NCBI RefSeq assembly: GCF_020184175.1
Contig: NC_065531.1
Span: 61,706,806 to 61,770,805 of the forward strand
Length of the DNA: 64,000 bases
Source: Aphis gossypii
Taxonomy: Eukaryota > Arthropoda > Insecta > Hemiptera > Aphididae
Direction: 5' to 3'
Position numbers and translations under genes: made by a program. Below the pieces are notes generated by a model. That model was not told the origin of the DNA. It was given only the letters and a program-made list of their open reading frames with translations, and ran no database searches. Shown in pieces: positions 28,401 through 41,129 of the stretch (position 1 is the first letter of the stretch; each line of letters opens with the position of its first letter).

Positions 28401-30989
28401 AGATAGGTACTTATATTTTATTCAATTATATACATCAATTGTGATTTGCGGTTAACCATAACTTAGGATGATTCTTAAACAACTTACAACCATTACACTC
28501 GTTTACATTCTTCAGTAAAATATTTTCTTGTAAAGTATTTCTTCATTTGTTTTTGGAATTTCAAACTTGATTTTATAAAAAAAAAAATATAACAAATAAC
28601 AAGTTTGAAATAACTCTATCCTTGTAATTTGATACAACAAACTTAATAAAAGATTTCTTGATTATCTAGTAGCACATGAGTCAAATTTCGGAAACTTTAA
28701 ATATTGGGTTCATTAAATAATAATGTTTTGCTACTGCCTACCTATACATATTATAATATAATTTAAAAAATTACACAATTATTCAATTAATTATATAAGT
28801 ACACTATTGACATCCATACCTACCTATTTACATACCTGCCAAATATTCATTCATCTGACATGTACGTACCTATAAATAATAATAATAATGTAATATTTGT
28901 AATTAGGTAATAAAAATAATTCATATTAAAAATAATTTAAGAATGACTATTCTTGTTGGTTTTTTAGTTTGATGAATTATATAAATAATTATCCAAATAT
29001 ACAACATTTAATTTATTTAATTTTTTTTTTTTTAATTAAAAAAATAGCAATTTGAGACAAGAAAATAAAAATAAATACATCGTCATTAGAATTATCACAG
29101 ATTTTAATTAATAAAACATAAAGTTCCTCTAAGTTAATCTGTTTTTTTTTTTAATTTGTTCATATTTTTATCTCGTCAGTAACATAATGAATGGAACTAT
29201 ACTAAAATGGAATTCATAAACATGTTATGTGTCAAAAAAAAATATTACTATCGAGACAGTCTAACGAGGGATACCAAAAAGCAGAAGTTGTTTAATATAA
29301 TTTGTAGACACAATATAATATATTTAAATATATTATGTATATACTTTTTAATGAGTCTTCTGGGGAGATGTACATACTGGTGATAATAAAGAGAAGCAGC
29401 TGTAGTATAACATTTGTTGGTTGGGTGTATGCAATGTATCTATTTAGACTATTTCCAACCCAATTTCTATTATTCTGTTTGGTCGTACAGAGTAGGTAAT
29501 ATTATAATGTTTAGCAAACAAAAAAGGTTTTCTGGTATATTGTATAATTTTCTTACGAAAAAAAAATAGGGAAATATGAGCACATATTGTAAATATGCTG
29601 ATATATTTGAGTATAAATATGGAAATAGTACTACGGAATGTTTTTATCCCACACAAAGTCTCAAATGGAACAAACAAACCTATACACATTGAAAACATCT
29701 CTAGATCGAACCTCTGAATTCATACTTTTAACTTTTCCACTGTTATTTTCTTTTGTATAGAGCAATATATTATTCATACAAGAATCACGCCAAATATTCG
29801 ATTTTTTTTATTTACAAATTCGGATTTACGTAAAAAATTATCGTTTTCGTGACGTTAACAGCTTACTAAATCGATTGTATATAATAACAAAAAAATAAAA
29901 ATCCTTTTAATTAGTCAATTAAATACCTATAGAGTTGACACCGTAGTATTATATTAATATGGAGACAGTGCAAAATATTCACACGCATGTCTGTAGTTCA
30001 ATTAAACGTATACAAAAGCTATTGAACAGCAACAAAACAACAAAACAATGATATAAAAGTGATTTCAATACGGAATTACAAAACATTATATTATAAATGA
30101 TACAGGCAGTTCAATAAATTAGAACTGACATTTCTCAGCTACTTTAAATTAACTCTCGTTTGTTGTTTTTATATTATAATTAAGTGTATAAATTGACATT
30201 ATTTTGCACGATGGATTATAATATTTAATGGTACATATTGGATTTAACGCGGAGTAAATATTAAACATAATTTAACGTATAAATTAAAATTTCTATGCAC
30301 TATGCCATTGTTATAAGATTATTTTATTAATAGTATACATTAATTATGCCACCAACGTTCGCTTTCGGTATTGTGTCATCGGTAAAATTATCTTTCTAAT
30401 GCAAATTTACTGCACAGGTATCTACTTAATATTATACACCACTGTATACGAATTTATTTAATTTATTTTAAGAATTTGCGTCGACCACGAGATCGACATT
30501 ATGGATGTCTGAAAAATAAAATATGTGTATCACAACTGAGATTTTATTTATTATGGTATTATAATAATTTTGTTTAAGAATCGATTAACTAATTCGTACG
30601 TAAATTCGTAGATTTATTGTATTTAAATATACCAAAATGTTGATCTATACTTTATAGACAAGAGTTAAAACTATAAACATATTTTATAAAAATAAAATCA
30701 TCTGTTATCATCTGTACGTATCTCGAGTGTAGAGAGCTCGGAAGGAGGTCTTTATATTATATTATAATTTATTTTTTCATATCTGATTAAATGCAAACTA
30801 GAATGCGAGCCGATTACGGAAATAAAATACAGAGATGCGTACCAGACATGGCGTTAAAAACGTACTGTAATACTTATCTATCCATTAAAGTAAAAGAGTA
30901 TAAGTACTTTTCTAGTTTAAGCAAAAGTTTCGTTCAAATGATCCGTGACGGTGTAGGAGACGACTGTAGGCCACAATGACAAAATTAAA
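25448..30989. other. AT-rich DNA between the candidate upstream exon and the LRR exon
   Basis: No coding segment was recognised. If 25391-25447 is a leader exon, this is its intron. A pyrimidine-rich acceptor-like string ends in TAG at 26791 but is followed by a weak donor. The 62-codon ATG frame at 30791-30979 is unrecognised and, if transcribed, would be an upstream reading frame. Confidence 0.45.
28558..28611. repeat. Imperfect-context hairpin, 12-bp inverted repeat
   Basis: ATTTCAAACTTG (28558-28569) pairs with CAAGTTTGAAAT (28600-28611) across a 30-base A-rich loop. The stem is too short for a typical microRNA precursor, and no known mature microRNA was recognised. Confidence 0.35.
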
Positions 30990-31441
30990 AGAAAGAAAAA
31001 TAAAACGAAAACAAAAAACGTGTTTGGCAGGATCAAGGAAATCGAGTATGCTCCTTTATTACGTTTGAGCAACGTCGACGGTTGTGATCAAGCACCGTCA
31101 GAGGTCGTTGTATGCCGGACGTGCCGACCCCATCCGTCCGTCGGCGGTCCAGTTCACCACGCGAGACGTGCCGTGTATAACGCGTACCGCACCCCCGTAC
31201 GTCATCGTCCTTCGATCGCGATCTATTATAAACATAATATTATACACACGCATGTACGTTATATTCGTAATAATAATATAAGTTCGCTCGGTGAGTGCGA
31301 AGATAACGATGCGGTTAAACGCCACGCGATCAGGACCTTCGAGGCCAGTGTGATTGGACGTGGTCGTTACAAAATTAATAATAATTTTTTTTAACCGGGT
31401 TTCTTTTTTTTCTTAACTTGAGTTAATAAGAATTCGTGGAC
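30990..31441 (+). promoter_or_regulatory. CpG-rich 5' region of the LRR gene (putative 5'UTR and/or promoter)
   Basis: This stretch is far richer in CpG than its surroundings and runs up to the start codon, so it probably carries 5'UTR or proximal promoter. A donor-like TCG|GTGAGT occurs at 31288-31296, and a pyrimidine tract (about 31400-31415) precedes AG dinucleotides at 31421-31422 and 31429-31430. A short 5'UTR intron is possible, although the acceptors are weak. Three ACGTG pentamers occur at 31119, 31166 and 31358. The frame covering 31020-31394 begins at GTG, resembles nothing I know, and is treated as chance. No convincing TATA box or initiator could be fixed. Confidence 0.45.
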
Positions 31442-31632
31442 ATGAAGGTGTCCGGTGTCTTGTGTTTGTTGATAATGGCCCTGGACCCCGGGGTCCGGGG
31501 TGACGATCTGAATGATCTGGCTGACAACGCTAGATGCCCTTGGCTGTGTTCCTGCGATCAGACTACAGCCGATTGTTCCAAGAAAGGTCTAGACGAAGTG
31601 CCTAAGAATTTACCCTCCGATATTGAAAGACT
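31442..31632 (+). CDS. sli: First coding exon of a secreted LRR protein, probably Slit (partial gene)
   Basis: Visible: an ATG with a purine at -3 and an in-frame TAA at 31427-31429. It opens a 63-residue frame plus two bases of codon 64. Residues 1-20 form a short hydrophobic signal peptide (core V6-L14, likely cleavage near G20). After an acidic linker, residues 32-64 form an LRRNT cap with Cys32, Cys36, Cys38 and Cys45 (C-x3-C-x-C-x6-C), then DCS, GL, VP and a closing DIERL. The exon ends AGACT|GTAAGT, splitting a leucine codon in phase 2, the usual intron position in LRR genes. Known: Slit caps read DCSxxGLxxVP and Drosophila Slit closes with DVERL. Slit is a secreted midline ligand for Robo receptors, with four LRR blocks followed by EGF and laminin G domains. 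Inference: this is slit exon 1 of a gene of well over 1000 codons. An LRIG-type or other LRR receptor is the main alternative. GTG at 31436 is in frame but is not a plausible start. Confidence 0.62.
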
Positions 31633-31651
31633 GTAAGTGCTATAACTATTA

Positions 31652-31677
31652 TAGTAGTAGAGTAGTAGTAGTAGTAG
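31652..31677. repeat. (TAG)n trinucleotide repeat just inside the intron
   Basis: Repeated TAG/AGT units begin about 20 bases after the splice donor of the LRR exon. Length polymorphism is likely, and no function is implied. Confidence 0.65.
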
Positions 31678-32543
31678 GATAATTTAAAAGATTAGTGTTA
31701 TTGTGATAGGTAATAATTGTGCTAATTGATAACACTTCTTCATTTAGCTATACCTACCTATTAAAATTCTAATTAGAATACATGTTAAGTTAGTATTTAT
31801 CATATAAGTAACCATTGTTAAAAATAATTTACACACCGTATTCAAACGTGATTTGAATTAAATCTGAATATCATCCCTAAAGGAGTACTGTAGCTCTGAT
31901 CATGACATATATGTGACAAACCCTTTTGTTTTCAAACAATCGTTGACCTCTCCACCCCTTTGTAAGTCCTAGATAGAACTGGTTTTATTTTAATAAAAAC
32001 TAGCCACATCAATCACACGTTTATTTTCAACCCCTTTTTAAAACTATTTCTGTGGTTGGTCTTATTGATGAAATTAAAAATAGAAATGAAATAATTTATT
32101 CTATAGTATTAAACACATTATTATTATTTAAAAATATAATATAAATATAAAAATATATAAAATATATAAAAATAACTAGTCAATTAACAAACCCATAGGC
32201 TATAATTGTGATAATTTTGATTGAATTTTAATTTTATATTAAAAGTTAAAAGTTGAGTAAAAAATTAGTTAAGTTTTTCGTTATAACCTTTATTTTATGT
32301 ATTTAATAGTTAGAGTTATATTCGACGATCTACTAGAATGACATAGCTTTTTTCTTAACATGTAATTTTCTTTTCTTTTTTTTTTCACGATCATCGTGTT
32401 CTTTTAAAAGACAAATAAGATTGACGCGAATTCTACACTTAAACTCATGGAAAAACACACAGTCACCATAATTATAACACTTACATATTATTTATATGAA
32501 ATACAATTTTATTTATTTCATAGTCTCAAAGTTTGGATCAACA

Positions 32544-32970
32544 TCCATATATATTATATACAAATGAATGTCTGTCTGTTTATATCTATATGTACTCATA
32601 AACCGTTCAACTGATTGCAATTAAATTTGGTATAGAGCTAGATTAGACCTCTGGGAAGAAGATAGACTAATTTAAAAAGGGAGAGGTGTAACCCAGGAGG
32701 TGCTCAAACAGGGATTTTGAGATTTATGATGGAAATTGTTTATAAATGGTTGCTATTAGTTTATAATAATAGTAATAATTAGTTGTAATAAAAATTAGTG
32801 CGAAAGAAATTATTATTATTTATTATCACTGAAAGAACAGAAAAGAGTCTTTGATAGTTGTTTTTATTTTTTATTTAATAATTGTTCAGCTACTATAAAA
32901 TAAAACATATTATTCATATAGAGTTAGCATTATTAATTTTTTAATGGGCAACGAAGTGCATGGGAGCTAG
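32544..32970 (+). mobile_element. Non-autonomous helitron-like element
   Basis: The element starts with TC after an A (32543) and a TA-rich lead. The widespread insect repeat core follows: GTCTGTCTGTTTATATCTAT near 32570, AAACCGTTCAACTGATTGCA near 32600, AATTTGGTATAGAG near 32624, then GACCTCTGGGAAGAAGATAG. The right end reads CAACGAAGTGCATGGG then AGCTAG at 32965-32970, resembling the CTAG-type 3' end of insect helitrons (Lep1-like). No helicase or Rep coding is present, so it would depend on another copy for movement. The base after CTAG is C rather than the expected T, suggesting decay or a slightly different boundary. It lies about 0.9 kb inside the first coding intron. Confidence 0.6.
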
Positions 32971-35900
32971 CTACTTATATATATTTGTATACAAATTACA
33001 CCAACAAAATATGATTATATTTTATTCATAATTTTGTTAATTTTTTGAGTGTTTTCTGTAGTTATTATAAAATGAATTATCTAAACCAAATTCGTTGATC
33101 CGTTATCGCTAGTTAACAGTACATTGGTAAGATAAAGTGAAAAGAGAAAACAGTTATAGGAAAATAACTAAACCTGTGTAAATTATTACATTTAATAGAA
33201 AAATACTTTTCTCTCAAAAATATTAATAAAATGATCCAATAGAACAAAAATAGTGCGCACTGAAGCAATTAAAATAAATAAATATATCACCTGTTGTGAA
33301 ATTGTTCATAATTTTGATTTTTATGTCAATGAATTTGTATTTTTGTTCCATAAAAAAAAAACCCGTTAGCTTGTTTTTACTGTGTGATCACTAATAAAAT
33401 ACAACAGTTTTTTAGATTTTATTTAGAATATTGTATCATACGAGCTATAAATCATTTCCAAATACTAAAATAGACATTATAATTCTTATTGCGTGATTAT
33501 AATTATTAAAAACATATTTTATTGTGTGTATGGAGATAAACTAAAATGGCCTCAAGGTTTTCTACAAGTTGTATGCAATGTATGCATTAAATTGAATAGA
33601 CTATTAAATATTAAAACTTAAAAATGGTTCTTTCGAATAACTAGTGTGAAAACTTTTTGACTGGACAAGAGCCAATGTCCGTGTGTTATGATTGATATGA
33701 CAAGAAACCCCTCTGTTGGCACACGAATAGAAAACCATTTTTTAAATACACATAGCAGCCCTGTAACGATCACTGTGGAGATTTGTTTTTTACGATATGA
33801 TATTCGTCATCGTATATACATATAATATAATATATCACCAGAATAGAACGGTTAAAAGTCCTATTAAAATAAAACGGCCGTCGTGAGTGGATTCGGCCGT
33901 TAGCAGACGACTTACAGCTGGCGGTTAAAAACAAATGTGTATCGCCCCTTGGAATGTCAGTTTTTTATTATTATTATTATTTTGGAAAACGGTGAATTTG
34001 TATACCCTTTTGGTCGTGACCACTTCTTATCTAGACACAATGTCGTCACGTCTTCACTGCGTGTGTATCTCATTGTAACATCTTTAGTCAAGAAAATTTA
34101 TGAGTATTCATATATAAATTATATATAGATACCACGATATGAAGCTTGTACGTATATTATTTCTCAATAGTAACTTTTTTTTCCTTTTTATTTATAAAAT
34201 GCAGTTCATAAATAGCAATAAGAAACTGTAAGCAAGTTGTCTCGAAAGTAAATAGCAAATATTTGTACATTTATCATTATTATTTGTTTGTGAAAAGAAT
34301 TACTGCTAGTATTGGTACATAGAATAGATAATATAGTTGGTACACTGGTCACTGATTTCCATATTTTAGTTACGATCAAGTATGAATGAAATCTGTTTTG
34401 TTGAAATTCCAATTATTTGTAGAGGGTGAAACATATAGAAATCTATAGACTGCGTTGAACCAAAATGCGTTTTTTTATTAAAAAAAAAAAAGGTTTTTCT
34501 AGAAGCTGGCTATTCATTTATGCCCATGACTGTAGTATTTTAAAATTAAATTTAAATATATTAAACAAAAAATACATAAATATATAATATAGATTTTACT
34601 ACGTAATTATTATAAAATATTATAAGTGTCTAGTATTTTTTAGCGAATTTTTAACATAATAAATTCGATAATTTTCTTTTATTGTTTTACGAACACAAAT
34701 ATTGAGTAGGTACTTATAATAATGAAATATTTTGAGCAGGCTATTTATAATATATAAATTTATATGATTATATCATAGTACCAACAATGTGCGTAACTAC
34801 TAATTGTACCTATAGTATAATATTCGTATTATGAAACTTCTTATAACCATAAGAGGAAATATGACATTTAATTTATATTATTTTTAATTTATACGATGCG
34901 GACAAACGTACAATATTATAAATTGCATAAATATTTTCCGTAGTAATAATTATAATTTAATTGAGAAACTACATAATACATTCAATTGCAATTATTTCGT
35001 TGTGAATAATTGATACTACTCGTAATATGCATTTTATGAAGTACAATATATTAAAAACTCTTTAGATAACTCTTTAGATAAAATTTTAATAGTAATTTTT
35101 AAATTTTTAATTTAATTCTAATGGTCAATAGAATGCGTTATTTTTACCTGGACTTTAGACCGCAAAAATCCAATTACTAACCTACCTCTGAGTTTTTTTT
35201 CTAGGATAATATAATAAATACTATATTGTTATACATTTATTTCCTATTATTATTAGTTATTTTAATATTTTCGAGTGTACAAAATATTTATATAGATTTC
35301 AACGTGTATTACACCCCACTCTCTTTGTCATTTATTTATTCAAATTAACATGCTCACACACCGAGGGTAATTGTAACGATATGTAGCTACCTTTGATAAA
35401 ATCGTAACGTAGTCCCAAATGTACATATAATATTTATACACAGATTGCATTTGGGATAACGAATATGATTTCAGCGGCAATTTACATCACAAACAAGACT
35501 TGGTTTTATATCAGGTTTAAAGCGTAAAAACATAAAGACACGTGTTAAATTAAAGTTATTCCTTGTAAATTTTTTATTTTCAGAATTATTTTATATTTAA
35601 TATTTAATCATAAAATCGGTTTTCTACAAGGTAACCTAATTAATTATTATTTGTTTTTTACTTTAAATTCAAAATTGTGTATACGTCGATGATAGTTAAT
35701 GTATTATTGTTTTTCAATTGATTTACAATAATTTTAAAATCTTAAAATTTTAAAATTACTTATATTTTTGTTGTGGAACCATGTTAAAAATAATGGAAAA
35801 TAATTATAATAATAATGAACAATATATTATTATGAGGAAAATCTTAGAATAACATTAATATTTAATATTGTTAAAATATATTATATAGGTAGTTCTATTA

Positions 35901-36149
35901 TTTTTCTACTATCGTTTTAAACAGATTTTTAGTACAAATAAACATTTGTTTATATTAAAAAATGTTTTAGCTAATGAAAAAAAACATCGATTATAGTTTA
36001 TTGCATTTGTAACTGAAAATGATGTAATTTTTATTATATTGTATGGAAATTAGTTTTATTTGTACTACTATTTATAAAAGTCGAATAAAAATATTATAAC
36101 TGCGGAATTTTTTCCAATTGAACAACTATAATGGTAATAGTAAAATACT
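32971..36149. other. Intronic AT-rich DNA with small balanced patches
   Basis: Mostly AT-rich. Patches at about 33640-33780 and 33850-34090 are less so. A short direct repeat (CTCTTTAGATAA twice) occurs near 35060-35081. No exon seen. Confidence 0.45.
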
Positions 36150-36474
36150 AAAATGCGCGAGACATAAAGAATAACATATGAACTCATACATTATGTTACT
36201 GTATTCATTCCGAAACACTTAATCACTCGTTTATGGTAATCACGACGTTGTTGCACCGTGCATTCAAGAGGCTTTCAGGTATATTACAAAATATGTCGAG
36301 GGATAATTTGAACGAAGCTCGATGTCTGAGGATGCATTAATATATGGTCGGGCGCGGATGGTCCACCGAATTGTGTTTATTGTGCGTGGCGCGTTTTACG
36401 GTCCGTACGTGATGATGCGGACATTGGAACGCTTAGGGTAATCTGGGTGTCCGTGATACGATGAATGTAAAAAA

Positions 36475-36502
36475 ACACACACACATACACACACACACAC
36501 AC
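36475..36502. repeat. (AC)n microsatellite
   Basis: A 28-base AC run with a single T interruption, at the downstream edge of a GC-richer island (36150-36540). A short (TA)n run follows at about 36583-36602. Confidence 0.8.
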
Positions 36503-37672
36503 CCACTGGCGACGGCCAGCTAAGACCCAGCTTAAGCTTCTGTGTAATTATTATCAAAAAGGGCGATAAAATAGTATATTATGCATATATATATATATAT
36601 ATAACATATAGGTCTGTGAATTAAATTTAATCGCACAACTCAGGACATCATTTATTATATAAGCGTATGACAAAACATTAATTTTCGAGATTAGTAACTG
36701 ATTAATGTAGACTAAGAATAATTTCGAAATATGTCGTGTATTATCGATAAAGTATTTAACAAAGTTCGACGAACGAATAATGTTGCTTCAAAGAGTAAGG
36801 AAATGACATTTTAATGCATCATATTAGTATCGTATATTACACCGTTAACATATAAATCAATAATAGCTGTTTTCGGCGATTAAATTTGATAAAACAACAT
36901 ACACAATATTCACGCATCTTTTTATTATTATTTCACGTTTATACGTTCAATTTTTGTTATTTATGTGACAAATATGTGTCATCATTGAATTGAATATGTA
37001 AATTATTATGATATTTTTTCATGGACTTTTTTTATTTTAAATAAAAAATATTTATTGTAAATAGTATTGTATTTGTATGTATTCAGTTTTCTCGAAGGTT
37101 TAATAATTATGAAATTAATATTGGTAGGAAAATCGAAAAAAATATATCGATTTCAAACAAATAACCATTTTAAGTATTATACTTTGACCTCAATACTTTA
37201 TATTATATCATATTATTATACCAGAAAAAAATTTATAGAACCTAATTTTGATACAATTGTACCAAGTGTTGATATACTTGTCAAAAAAATACGTCGAATC
37301 TGGTTCAAGAAATATGTACTTAATATTCCCCTTTTTTGTTTGACCATACGCTTGTTTGACCAAACTTTTTACCCTCATAGACAACTGTCACACCATTTAG
37401 AATTTTAGCACCCTTAAAATATAAAAAATAAATTTTGAAAAAATAAGTACTTGGGAAAAGGTAGCCGTGTTAGAAACAAAGGGTAACCCGCGCTCTTTGA
37501 ATCAGGCATTGCTCTCATTGTTTTCCGATCCCCCACGCGACCTTTGTGTAGGTTACATATTTTCCCAACTGAAAAATATAAATGGCATACAAATGGAAAT
37601 GCAAAAGAGGGCCATATTATATTCCCAGCGGTCATGATGTGCAGCTTGTACGTTTTATACGAGTTATACACT

Positions 37673-37712
37673 CATACACATACACGCGCGCGCGCGGGGG
37701 TACACACACACA
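37673..37712. repeat. Alternating purine-pyrimidine tract with (CG)6
   Basis: Strict alternation runs 37673-37696, including six CG units at 37685-37696. After a GGGG interruption it resumes as TACACACACACA at 37701-37712. Such sequence favours left-handed Z-DNA. A run of CpG this long is unusual in this AT-rich intron. Confidence 0.7.
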
Positions 37713-39925
37713 AAATTTGTTCAGTCGAATCTCCCAAATCAATTTAGACGTATGAGATAATTTTAGTACCATCTTCTAGGGAGATACATTGTGTATACAG
37801 TGCATTATGTCGAGTACCACTCGATCACTGAGTTAATTGTTAATATATACTGAACAATACACCGACAACCTCTATATATCAATTTGCACTATATGTTCTT
37901 ATTACTGTCTTTGAAAATCTAATTAGTATACAATGTATAAGAGTTGTATCGTTTTTGTATATTACATCATAAAAAAAGAGAATACAGTTTAAGAGAAAAA
38001 TAAATATTTTAAAGATGATTTACATTCGAAAGGGTAAGGGTATGTTTACGGTCGGTCGAGTAATAATGTGAAGCGAATTGCAATCCCTAATCCGTCTCCA
38101 TTTCAATGGCAAACAATATAGGAAGGTTCGTGACAATCGGAGTGTACAGCTTTCGTTGGGTGGTCTGTATATTTTGTTCGGAATTTCTTTCAATCACATT
38201 GGATATTTTTTCAATATTGCAGAAACACGTATATATTTATTTAAATTTTGTTTATAACCCAGTGATAAAAATACTGTCTGGAGAGATGTCGATACGTGGG
38301 ATTTCGACCCCCTTCTGTGTCCGGAATAGTGGACCACCTCCACATACATACACACATATATACGTATAGCATTAGTACTTTTGAATTGTTATATTCACCA
38401 TGTTAGTATATAGATAGATACTTATGTTATTTATATCTCCGGACAACAATATTAAATCAGTTTATATTTAATATTAAATAAAAAAAAAAACAAATGTTTA
38501 TAGATATAGTCAACAAATATTATATACAGGCTATAATACGATAGTAATAACATAGTTGTTTTTATTTCAAAAAAATCATTTCAAAATATTAGAAACCACA
38601 ATGACATTGACTTTTTAAGTTCATTTAATCATGTTATATGTGTAAAAAAAAACTATAAATATTTTCGTATATTATGTTTTCAATTATACTAATTATTATA
38701 CTATTTTATTTTATTAGATTTTATAACTAAATATTTCTATAGTTTTGATCACATTAATTTTAAATTTGCATAGTAATTACTAATTATCAAACGCTTTTTC
38801 TAAATCTCAATTATTTTAATCCGATTTTATATAGTAATATAGTAAGCAATATAGAGTTTGCTCGTTGTATATTATAATATTATATAGAAAATTATTAGAA
38901 GATAAAGTATTTAACAATTATTAATGTGAATGTATTAATTATATTTTTATAAGTGCGCAATTTAAATGCTTAAATTTTAATAAAATAAACATTCGAATTT
39001 GTAGTTGGTTATAAAATCTACAAATAAGAAAAATAAAAAAAAGCGCCTCCTCAATTATGTAGTTTGTAAAAGTTAAAGATTTGTTTAGTTATACGTATTA
39101 CCTATACCAATGTTATATTTCTATTCAAACCACTTATATTATTATAGGTAGCCAGTAGCCATGCACGTTAAACTATTATATATATAACCGAACATAGTAT
39201 TACTTAGTTAAATACCTACCTAATTAACCAGAGATGGACATTATTTCACTTATCATAGTAAGACAATATTATTGTGTCTTGTATCTTGGAATGCTTTTTA
39301 GGAGTATCTTTTATTTAAAATCTGAATACTGTTTTAAGTATTTTAAGTAGTTTAATCTGTATATCTTTTTGCAATTATATATATATACTAGACACATTCA
39401 GTTGTAATATAATGTACAATACTTTATATTAAATATTTACATTTTTCCTCCGTAAATAGCCAATCCGTGTTCGCATGAAATCTCGGGAGCTATTTAACAT
39501 AACATTATATAATAGATAACTGTCAAACAATAAGCTATTTAATATACATTAAATTATATGAATTATGGAAGAGTTTTATTGTTTTCGCTGTGACACGATG
39601 CGTATATTGGGTATATTTTTATTGACCAAACCCACTCATCGGCGTGTAAACCGCGCTCCGGGGGCCCATGTGCAGCCCTTGCCAGTGTTCTTCCGGTCTC
39701 CGTGGTATTAACGACGTCCATGTGATGACCGGATTGATCGTTAAAATACTGTTTTTATTTGACGAAAAAAAAAATTTTGAATGCTTACATAATACAATAA
39801 TATTATATGTTTCGCCTAATGATAGTCGGTACCTATGTACGATATTGATGTTCAATCCTGTCGAGTTAAGGTCGGAACTGCCTTAACCACTTGTAGAAAA
39901 CATGCTCATGGGTATAATATAATAT

Positions 39926-39959
39926 TATGTGCGTATATGTGCGTGCGTGCATGTGTATA
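39926..39959. repeat. 34-base alternating purine-pyrimidine tract
   Basis: This is unbroken alternation of TA, TG and CG steps (TGTGCGTATATGTGCGTGCG and flanks), another candidate Z-DNA segment. It lies at the 3' part of the 39590-40240 GC-richer island. Confidence 0.6.
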
Positions 39960-41129
39960 AAAAGTCCATTAACACAAATATTTTGATAACCACCTGTCAG
40001 GTGCACACGCGAGAGACGTTCTTGTCAACGGACCAAACATGAGTGTTTTCTTCTTGACAGACTCACGGGGTAGGGGGATGGATGATTGATGATACAATCA
40101 GACGGTGTTTGTACAGCAGAAGACCAACATGAGAATGTAGTAATTAATTTTCGGCCCTATGAATAGATTTCGTTACTCGGCGACGTGTATGTTGCTCGCT
40201 ATACGGTTTTGTATCTCTTGTTTTCGGATGTATGGTTTTGCACCAATATAATAATATAATGTAGGTGTATCCAGATGATGCCATATCATAGGCAGTGAGC
40301 TTTTTTTATATATACGGCAGGCACCAGCGTTATTTTATGTTTGTAATTTTATTCGTTTTATAAAATGTTTACTTTATGAATATCTAAACATCTTCTCCCC
40401 TAAATTTTATGTAAATTGCACATTGTCACGAACAATATGTCACAATTACACTCTCAGACTTAACAGATCTCACTCCTTTGGTTTATTTTTGTTTCTCTTG
40501 TTACTTTTGTTGAATATTTTTTTCCATGAACCCACGCAATGTGTTCACGATTAGAGGTATACTAGATAAATGTATTTTCAATGTTGCTGGTTTGTTTGTT
40601 TCATAAATATTATATTAAGAAAAATAACAAAATACATACTACGGTAGCGACTTACACCTTATTATTGCATGCTCTAATAATAAAAATTACTTTGGAGGGG
40701 ACTAACTTAAATATTCAAAATACATATTATAATTGTTAAAGGTCAAATAGAAACCTAGCTATAATCGATAAAATGTTTGAAAATGAAAATGAAAATTATG
40801 ATTTCTATAACAAAGTAATTCAAAACTGAAACTAAAGTTTTTCTAAGGAAATAAATACTGATCAATGCTCATACTCATGTTATTTTACAACTACTTAAAT
40901 TAAGTCAACGATTGCGTTTTTTTTATATTTAATATTTTGAGCAAGTTTATACAGCTATATTTATTACAAAAGTTGAAGATTAACATTAATTATTATTTAA
41001 TATTTAATTTGAAGTACATATTTAATTACAACTGTTTTATTTCTAATTTTTAGTTATTTTAAAACTAATAAGTACCTAATATTTTAATATTAAAAACATA
41101 AAAATGATTATGCTTTTCAAAATGTTCTC

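Larger units (their letters stand above)
36150..40240. promoter_or_regulatory. Cluster of GC-richer intronic islands
   Basis: Balanced-composition blocks at about 36150-36540, 37440-37760, 38010-38370 and 39590-40240 alternate with AT-rich spacers. Frames inside them show no LRR continuation or other domain. The blocks could be enhancers. They also carry the AC and Z-DNA-type repeats. Confidence 0.3.

Noticed and set aside
29700..29720. Minus-strand AGGTTCGATC resembling a tRNA B box
   Set aside because: No A box at the proper distance and no acceptor stem pairing.
31020..31394. 124-codon frame just upstream of the LRR exon as a separate gene
   Set aside because: It starts at GTG, is explained by the CpG-rich 5' region, overlaps an antisense frame, and has no recognisable domain.
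36265..36280. TTTCAG|GTATAT considered as a ratchet point
   Set aside because: The upstream tract is short and purine-interrupted, and the donor is weak.
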